This document shows, one piece after another, positions 57,139-64,000 of a stretch of DNA of 64,000 bases; the first letter of the stretch is position 1, and every line of letters starts with the position of its first letter. The translations under genes were made by a program, and so were the position numbers. The stretch is from Adiantum capillus-veneris. Its lineage: Eukaryota > Streptophyta > Polypodiopsida > Polypodiales > Pteridaceae. The DNA lies in assembly GCA_014529385.2 (NCBI GenBank), contig CM043942.1, positions 57,969,340 through 58,033,339 on the forward strand. Direction: 5' to 3'. The notes beneath the pieces are model-generated. The model did no database searches. It worked only from the letters and a program-made list of their open reading frames with translations, and was not told the origin of the DNA.

Positions 57139-57169
57139 CGGAAGGGAGGAATGTTAACTGAGTCAACGT
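57139..57169 (+). mobile_element. PPT and first 18 bp of a split LTR (LTR3)
   Basis: CGGAAGGGAGGAA is followed by TGTTAACTGAGTCAACGT. Element M is inserted after ACGT; the host sequence resumes at 61742. The PPT plus TGTTA layout matches that of R1 and R2. Confidence 0.5.
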
Positions 57170-58634
57170 TGGAAAGGGGGAAGTGGGAAAACCACCATCA
57201 CATAGTACAAATGCCTCTCTATAGCCCAGTGATCTCTCAGCATCCCTATCCCCTAGTAAACACGCACCTCAATACACAATTTGCAAACGACTATTACTCT
57301 TGCCCGCATCCAACCAACCCTAACTGCACATAACCGGCTATAATCGGCTGCCAAGCATACGACTATGATTCTCGACTATGACTCCTCAAAGCACCAAACA
57401 TACACATATAAACAATCACGACAAGCAATCTCGACTCCTTCAAATACCTCAAAATCATTGGCAGACTCAGGTTTTCCCACAAGCTTCCATTCTCAAGACA
57501 TATATCACGACCATATAGATAGCAATCACTAACTCAATATTTCCGACACACACAAGACTTTTGTAGCCGTTTGCACACCCCTTGCTTGCACAAAAACCAT
57601 TCACATACACAACCCGTACATAGGCATGAGAGCGAAAAGAACATGACAACATTTGCACAAATAACAATCCAACTCGGCTAGTCTCAAAAGTGTCCAATGT
57701 TGGAACTAAGTAGAAATCGCCCTCCTTTCGTTTGGGATCAGACGAACCCCTCCTTCCAATGCACTTGGAGGTTGTCCTCCTCTCCTTCTGTAGGTGTCGT
57801 CCAACCCTCTGTTTTGGAGCATAAGCCCGCTCCCTCTCCAGGCCTCACACCTCCTATGGCGGCCCCTCAGGCCCTCTCCCTCTGCATCCCTTTCCTGGTG
57901 GCCAACCTTAAGTTGCACCCCATCTTCCTCTGCTCACTGCAGGCAGTCACACCGCACTCCTGCCCATCACCCCCCCCCCCCCCCCCCCCGGCCGCTTCAA
58001 CTGCACTCCCTCTTCCTCATGTACTCGTCACCCTGTGGCCCTCTCCGGCTCTCCTCCCCAACTGCAACGCTGGCCTTGCCCTCCACAGATGGCGCCCTCC
58101 AATTGGCTCCTCTTCAATCATTCATGGCCCAAGTGGCCCTTCTCCTCATGCAGCGCTGCTCCACGAGTTGGCCCCCCGTGGCGGCCCTCTTCCCTGTTCA
58201 ACTGCTCGTCGACTGCAGCTTGCTATTATAAATTTTTATGTTAATAGCTTTTTAAAAAGCTTGGAGCTTGGCCCCTTTGCACACGGTCATGGATGACAAC
58301 CGCATTAGACCACTAAAAGCGTCCATCACCTGCAAATGATGACTCATCGGCGATGCACTGAGCTTGAACTCCTTTCAAGACCTCCAAAGGTGAAGCCGTA
58401 AAGGCTGAACCACAAAGCTCATCGATGGCCAAATTTTAAGCATCCCTAAACATTCGGACGAGAAGAGCATAAAACCATCATTGACCTGCTACACGTCGTA
58501 CCTGACATACACATCATAGTCGCCTTTGTTTCAATCTGCATCTCGCACATGGCCAAGCACTCTGACACCTTCCTGCATACTGCCATACACCTGCTGTTAG
58601 CACTTTCTTGGGTCGACATTTTCTTGGTGTACCA
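57170..58634 (-). mobile_element. M 3' LTR (left copy)
   Basis: 1465 bp. It contains a poly-C tract (57970-57989) and about 100 bp that is absent from the right copy. Open frames across it (57697-58296) are C-rich by-products of composition. Confidence 0.85.
57970..57989. repeat. poly-C tract
   Basis: About 20 consecutive C, where the right LTR copy has only 7 (61191-61197). Confidence 0.95.
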
Positions 58635-58655
58635 TCATTGTCCACCCCCTCATTG

Positions 58656-59652
58656 AGCATTTATGCTCAATCGCATTCTTATTTAGGAAATATAGCACAT
58701 CTACTACTGCATCACCCACCAGGGTCAAACGGGAAGCTAGAGGCTCCTCCAAGCATGGCATAGAGTCCACCTGGATCAAATATAAAACACTGGTCATGGC
58801 CATCCACCTGTAAAGCATGTATCTTCAAGTCTTCCTTTGCACCTTTAGGCCAATAGACAGGCCATCCTTCTAGCTCTTCATAGCATCGAGCTTTGTCACC
58901 CTGTATCCATAATCCTTGCTGCCAACAAACAAGCATGCTTTTGACCACTTGAAGCATTGGTACCACAAGTAGCTATTCTATCACCTGCTAGAGAACCCTC
59001 CATAGTGTAGTCTTCTGCAAAAAAACCGTGCCACTGACACAAAAAGACCTATAAAGAAACCTCCAATAACATAGCTATCAATAGCATCACATAAAATAGC
59101 AAAACCATGCCGCTAACCTCCACCTGCTGCATAGACAAATCACTTCGACCTACCACAGCTTCTGCTTCCCGCTCGTGCAAGTCATCCTCAAAAACCTGCT
59201 CTTCAACTAAGTCAAATGCACCATCAAACCATACCTCTTCCTCCAATAGGGACTCACCATCACAAGACACAAGAGATGGCTGCTCGACTAGCAGATTCAC
59301 ACAAGGTGAAACACTATACTTCTCTTCGACGTTTCACCTTACTTCTCTTCGACCTTTAGCTGGCTTGTAGGCAACTCGCATACATTGTTCATCACTTCGT
59401 CCACATAAAAAACATCATAAGTCTCATACCTAGAAGACAGGGATTCTGTCTCCCACGTAGCGTCTGTATCCAAACTGTTGTTGGAGCTATGAGAACTGAC
59501 AAACTCCTTGTTTGATCTTGTCGATTCCTGCACCTCTGCTACCTTTCTCATTGCTGGCTCTGGAATTGACACTTCGTCTTCAAAATCTTTACGACCTTGC
59601 TCTCTTGAGGAAGCAAACTGGGTGGCACCCTGAATATGCCTCGCTGCACCTG
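58656..59652 (-). other. M internal region downstream of gag; no recognised gene
   Basis: Minus-strand frames here (for example 59300-59049 and 59572-59339) are acidic, Ser/Glu-rich and short. No pol motif is visible. This may be the decayed C-terminal part of gag or filler sequence. Confidence 0.5.
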
Positions 59653-60330
59653 TTAAGCCCTGGTTGGCACTTCTTCTACCTCTTCTAGCCTGGCATGAGC
59701 TGCACGTGCTTTGATCACATTCATATCAACAAAAAAATGATATTTTACCTCTTGACACTCATTGATCGGTTTGGGCTTAGGTCCACTGACTACCGTGATT
59801 GTCAACTGTAGCAATCCTGCTCCAATCTTCTTCTTCATCTTTAGACTCTTTGCTCTCGCAATTCGGACCGCTTCATCATAAGTTCTTGGATCTTCATACT
59901 CCACTCTCTCACGAACACAGGGATGCAAACATGATAGAAACTTTTCCCACTTAAAGAATCCCGCATTGGTTGCTTGGGTAGCAGCCACAAAATTCCCCCA
60001 ACGGGCTTCAAAATTATCAACAAAAGCATCGAAATTGTCACTTACTTCCTGTTGCAAGCCTTTGAGCTTTGCATTTGCTTCCGATGCCGACACGACCTTT
60101 CGATACCTTTGTAGAAAGTGTTCTCAAAATCCGATCCAAGTCTGCTTGTGTGCATCTTATAAGCCTTCAAACCAACCTTTTTCTTTACCTCGCAGCACCA
60201 AAGGTAGAGTTTGGGGCTTCGCTTCATCGCCTAGCATTTGCAATACTGCCAGCATAAATAGCTAAAAATCGACAAGCCAATCATCTGCATCCTCATCTCC
60301 TTTGAACACTGGCCCAAACTCCTGCTTCAT
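59653..60330 (-). pseudogene. M gag protein (broken)
   Basis: The conceptual start is at 60330 on the minus strand (MKQEFGPVFKGDEDADDW). It continues through LPLVLRGKEKGWFEGL and a FLQRYRK segment to NFEARWGNF, FLSCLHPCVRERV and TYDEAVRIARAKSLKMKKK. These parallel the capsid-like gag blocks of G1 (LVLKEEARVWF, FLRRFQ, FISGLYPLLREKV, ALRIAREKN). Stops occur within the N-terminal third. No zinc knuckle is seen. Confidence 0.75.
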
Positions 60331-60369
60331 GTTGACTCACGAACACTTTGTTAGGACGCAATCAGTGGG

Positions 60370-60387
60370 TCCTCAGTGGGGGCACCA
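60370..60387 (-). other. M primer-binding site
   Basis: On the minus strand it reads TGGTGCCCCCACTGAGGA, identical to that of G2. Confidence 0.8.
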
Positions 60388-60392
60388 CAAGA

Positions 60393-61737
60393 TGGAAAAG
60401 GGGAAGTGGGAAAACCACCAACACACAGTACAAATGCCTCTCTATAGCCCAGTGATCTCTCAGCACCCCTATCCCCTAGTAAACATGCACCTCGATACAA
60501 AATTTGCAAACAACTATTCCCCTTGCCCGCATCCAACCAACCCTAACTGCACATAACCGGCTATAATCGGCTGCCAAGAATATGACTATGATTCTCGACT
60601 ATGACTCCTCAAAGCACCAAACATACACATATAAACAATCACGACAAGCAATCTCGACTCCTTCAAATACCTCAAAATCATTAGCAGACTCAGGTTTTCC
60701 CACAAGCTTCCATTCTCAAGACATATATCACGACCATATACATAGCAATCACTAACTCAATATATCCAACACACACAAGACTTTTGTAGCCCTTTGCACA
60801 CCCCTTGCTTGCACAAAAACCATTCACATACACAACCCGCACGTAGGCATGAGAGCCAAAAGAACATGACAACATTTGCACAAATAACAATCCAACTCGG
60901 CTAGTCTCAAAAGTGTCCAATGTTGGAACTAAGTAGAAATCGCCTCCTTTTGTTTTGGATCAAATGAACCCCTCCTTCCAATGCACTTGGAGGTTGTCCT
61001 CCTCTCCTTCTGTAGGTGTCGTCCAACCCTCTGTTTTGGAGCACAAGCCCGCTTCCTCTCCAGGCCTCACACCTGCTATGGCGGCCCCTCAAGCCCTCTC
61101 CCTCTGCGTCCCTTTCCTGGCGTCCAACCTTAAGTTGCACCCCCTCTTCCTCTGTTCACTGCAAGCGGTCACACCGCACTCCTGCCATCGGCCCCCCCGG
61201 CCTCTTCAACTGCCTCTCCAATCATGCATGGCCCAAGTGGCCTTTCTCCGCATGCAGTGCTGCTCCACAAGTTGGCCCCCCGTGGCGGCCCTCTTCCCTG
61301 TTCAACTGCTCGTCGACTGCAGCTTGCTATTATATTTTTTATGTTAATAGCTTTTTAAAAAGCTTGGAGCTTGGCCCCCTTGCACACGGTCATGGATGAC
61401 GACCGCATTAGACCACCAAAAGCGTCCATCACCTGCAAATGATGACTCATCGGCGATGCACTGAGCTTGAACTCCTTTCAAGACCTCCAAAGGTGAAGCC
61501 GTAAAGGCTGAACCACAAAGCTCATCGATGGCCAAATTTTAAGCATCCCTAAACATTCCGACAAGCAGAGCATAAAACCATCATTGACCTGCTACACGTC
61601 ATATCTGACATACACATCATAGTCGCCTTTGTTTCAATCTGCGTCTCGCACATGGCCAAGCACTCTGACACCTTCCTGCATACTACCATACACCTATTGT
61701 TAGCACTTTCCTGGGTCGACATTTTCTTGGTGTACCA
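60393..61737 (-). mobile_element. M 5' LTR (right copy)
   Basis: 1345 bp, closely similar to the left copy apart from a ~100-bp deletion near 61,200 and scattered differences. Confidence 0.85.
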
Positions 61738-61741
61738 ACGT

Positions 61742-62565
61742 CAATTAACAGAAGCTGCTAACGATTGAAGAGGTACAAATGCACATCAAAGATCAATAGA
61801 AAGAAGTAGTAAAGATTGGAGTTACACATTTTTCACGTTTTTCCAAAATGGTCATGTGTTGTAAGTTCCCGATTTATTTCAAGCCAATGTAATATTTTAA
61901 TGTGTTACGGGCTCCATGGGAGTTCCAAGTTGTCAAGAATAGGTCAGTTAGTGTACCTAAGTTGCAAATTCAGTAAGTGGTGGAGCCCTAAAGGCCTTGG
62001 GCGCCCGGACATTGCATATTTTAATCCTAAGCATATAAGGCAGTGTATAGAAGAAATTAGGGTTCTCAATCTCATTTGTTGAGAGCACTCTTTGGTGAGA
62101 GCTCTTGAGGTGTGTGGCTATGGATTCCTTGAGCTTCTCCTTGCTCATGTGACTTGATTAACACTAATCAATGCTTAATTCTCTTTCACAATACCTCTCT
62201 CATGCTTCTTATGATTGCCTATGATGCTTTGATTAGCTATATCGTAACTAGTGGTTAATCCCTCTCTAATCTTGTGTGATTTCTCTCTCTTGCTTGTGTG
62301 TGCATGTAGGTTTAATTTCAATGTGGTGCTCGATAGATCTATGTGTGTGCTTGCGATTAGTGTATTGCATGATAGGATTAGTGTTGTGTGCGTCTTGAAA
62401 TCGTTAGTGTGTGTGATTGGGTGAAGGGAAGTGGATGTGGAGATTTCCCTTCATTGTGGTTTAGCTCCTCCATAGGTCAAGAAGCTCACCTCGTAGAGTC
62501 ACCATTCGTGTTGCCATGATTAGCTCACTAATCGCGTGAGTGTTTCCATGCCCTAGCCGGGTAGC
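61742..62565 (+). mobile_element. continuation of split LTR3 (probable)
   Basis: The host sequence resumes (CAATTAACAGAAGCTGC). A TATAAGG box lies at 62034-62040 and short T/C-rich leader sequence follows. The end cannot be placed. No coding sequence is seen. Confidence 0.4.
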
Positions 62566-62909
62566 TCATCCCTCTGGATTGATAATTTTGTTGGTCATTG
62601 GAGCTATGCAACGATGGAACCCCCAACAATAGTCAATCACACTATCCCCATTATGTTTTCTACATGTAAATCCAGTGGTTCCACTCCGCAAAGATACACC
62701 GTTGGCAATGAGCATCCCCGTGCTATTACACATGTATAAAAGTAACTTTCCATAGTGATCCGGCTCTTTCTCATCCATGGAAGTACGATCATACAAGTCC
62801 GATTAAGGTTATCGAAGGCGTTTTTTGTAGCAGCATTTTCAAGTGAATAGATTTGAAGAAGTTGACTCTCATCTTTTATTTTACATATAATTTCTTCCAA
62901 CACTCGCAA
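62566..62909 (-). pseudogene. LINE endonuclease fragment
   Basis: The minus-strand frame at 62796-62566 reads DHYGKLLLYMCNSTGML, then IANG, GFTCRKHNGDSVIDY. This is the pattern of the apurinic-like endonuclease domain at the start of LINE ORF2 (YG..LL.LC...G..I.NG, then TC....G.SV.DY with the catalytic Asp). A further segment (62909-62797) lies in another frame. The rest of the LINE is absent. Confidence 0.6.
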
Positions 62910-63475
62910 GGGTTCTTCTTCTTCAACAAGGTCCTATCAAAACACATGCATGTCTCAAGAACACTTGACTTGCACAGCCAACCAACAAGAGAAACACACA
63001 AAGAGTTCACATCAAACAAAGTCCAACAAGAGAGTGAACTACAAACTTACATAGTCCCATGGCTTAAAAATTCTAAGTGCAAAAACAAACATGCTCAGTG
63101 AGTTGGTGTAGCATAAACAACCCCTTAGTTACGGAGATGAATATTAAAGCCTCTAAGGGACACCTCCGAAGGTTTAAGTAAAGGATCGTACTACAAAAAT
63201 GGTTAGGTTGATTAGTGAAGAATGAAAGAAGTTAGTTTACTATTAGGTCTCCCCAATCTAGCATATACTCGGTCTAACAGATTTGATTCCAAATGAATCT
63301 CTCAATTCGAAGCAAAAGGGCTTGGAGCCCATTTTTGTGTGGCTCCATGCCCCGTTCGTCCTCCTCACTTGATCACCCAAGCACCAATCGAGCGCACATT
63401 TCGCATGCCCCCCTCCTCCACGTATTGCCATTGGCTGCAACAAGTTGCACTATTGAAGAGTGCTCTTGACAAACT

Positions 63476-63522
<47 letters not shown>

Positions 63523-63942
63523 CATTCCCTCGCAGGATCTATTCATGCTTGTCACTTGCAGCCCGTTGAACGAACCCACCTGGCGCTCTTTTTACAAATT
63601 CGTCATGCATTCCCTTGCACCACACATGCAAGTAAGAAGCTAAGTAGGATGTGCACCATCATCGTCCCGCTCTTCACACGGTAGAGACACTCAAGACGAC
63701 CAATAATAAAAAACAAAAATCTATATCTCCCCCTTTGCCTTTGCGGTAGTAAGTGGCACTCTCTCTCCCTTCCTTGCACTAAAGACAACCAGTGTCTCCT
63801 CCCTCTCGATTGCTATGCACAATCCTGCTCCCATCACATGTGCCTTCAGTTGTCCTTGTCTCTCTCTCTCGCTCTCTCTCATAAGCTCGTCAAGGAGGGT
63901 TGTAGCAATGCTCGACCAAGGATTTCTGAGCACTCAAATCAA

Positions 63943-63943
<1 letters not shown>
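62910..63943. other. no gene recognised; simple repeats
   Basis: A GA run at 63479-63520 and short CT runs at 63859-63880. ORFs are short and unsupported. Confidence 0.6.

Positions 63944-64000
<57 letters not shown>
63944..64000. repeat. (CT)n at window end
   Basis: A CT run continuing past the window edge. Given the pattern elsewhere it may mark another LTR tail beyond the window. Confidence 0.9.

Larger units (their letters stand above)
57170..61737 (-). mobile_element. gag-only Ty3/gypsy element M (non-autonomous), complete ends
   Basis: On the plus strand both LTRs start TGGAAA and end GTACCA (57170-58634 and 60393-61737). The element is flanked by ACGT (57166-57169 and 61738-61741). 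On the minus strand the 5' LTR is followed after 5 nt by the PBS TGGTGCCCCCACTGAGGA, and the internal part ends in a G-rich PPT. The internal region is only about 1.76 kb and encodes a gag remnant but no protease, RT or integrase. It would depend on a partner gypsy element for movement. Confidence 0.85.

Noticed and set aside
57697-58296. 199-aa Pro/Ser/Leu-rich ORF, with a relative at 60955-61347
   Set aside because: Lies in the C-rich M LTR; frames differ between copies and are broken by the poly-C tract.
62585-62605. Copia-type PBS (TTGGTCATTGGAGC resembling TTGGTATCAGAGC)
   Set aside because: It lies inside the LINE-like reading frame and matches the canonical PBS poorly.

Overview
The window is nuclear DNA of a land plant with a very repeat-rich genome. 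Every recognisable coding region belongs to a transposable element: plant-type Ty3/gypsy elements of the Tat type (two RNase H domains), Ty1/copia elements, a CACTA (En/Spm) DNA transposon with TNP2-type transposase, a LINE scrap and several LTR remnants. Between them lie long (CT)n, (GT)n and (GA)n microsatellites. I found no host gene with an open frame. The only host-derived piece is a broken heavy-metal-associated (HMA) domain fragment inside the CACTA element. The species cannot be named from this sequence.

Layout. 1-3659: broken coiled-coil ORF and 3' LTR of a retroelement called R1 here. 3660-9270: microsatellites and decayed LTRs. 9272-9374 and 24852-25144: two halves of one Copia LTR (Copia A), split by a CACTA transposon at 9375-24851 (TIRs CACTACAAGAGG, 3-bp duplication TTT). 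The CACTA carries the HMA fragment, a TNP2-like gene, a second transposase-like gene, and the nested gypsy element G1 (10945-20095), which sits inside a TNP2 exon. 25145-26934: Copia A RT/RNase H, minus strand. 26942-30837: decayed gypsy G4. 31217-41966: gypsy G2, its 3' LTR cut by Copia B (41967-44241, minus). 44242-51016: decayed gypsy G3. 51248-54873: R2, a relative of R1. 54885-57151: another retroelement body. 57152 onwards: its putative LTR, split by a complete but gag-only gypsy element M (57170-61737, minus). 62566-62909: LINE endonuclease scrap. The rest is simple repeats.

How the parts relate. G1, G2 and G3 share a plan: LTR, PBS beginning TGGTGCCCCCAC (seen in G1 and G2; G3's 5' end is lost), small extra ORFs, then gag-protease-RT-RNase H-second RNase H-integrase, PPT and LTR. 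The most novel features are the extra ORFs. A ~70-aa protein family occurs as tandem divergent pairs, in opposite order in G1 and G2, with a remnant in G3. G2 also carries a second pair of mutually related ~125-160-aa ORFs. R1 and R2 encode a coiled-coil protein with a conserved C-terminal domain directly before a PPT and LTR, with no pol visible. G1 has an unbroken gag-pol frame, but RT motif A lacks one residue compared with G2 and G3. All other pol regions are interrupted, except the short Copia B RT/RNase H frame.
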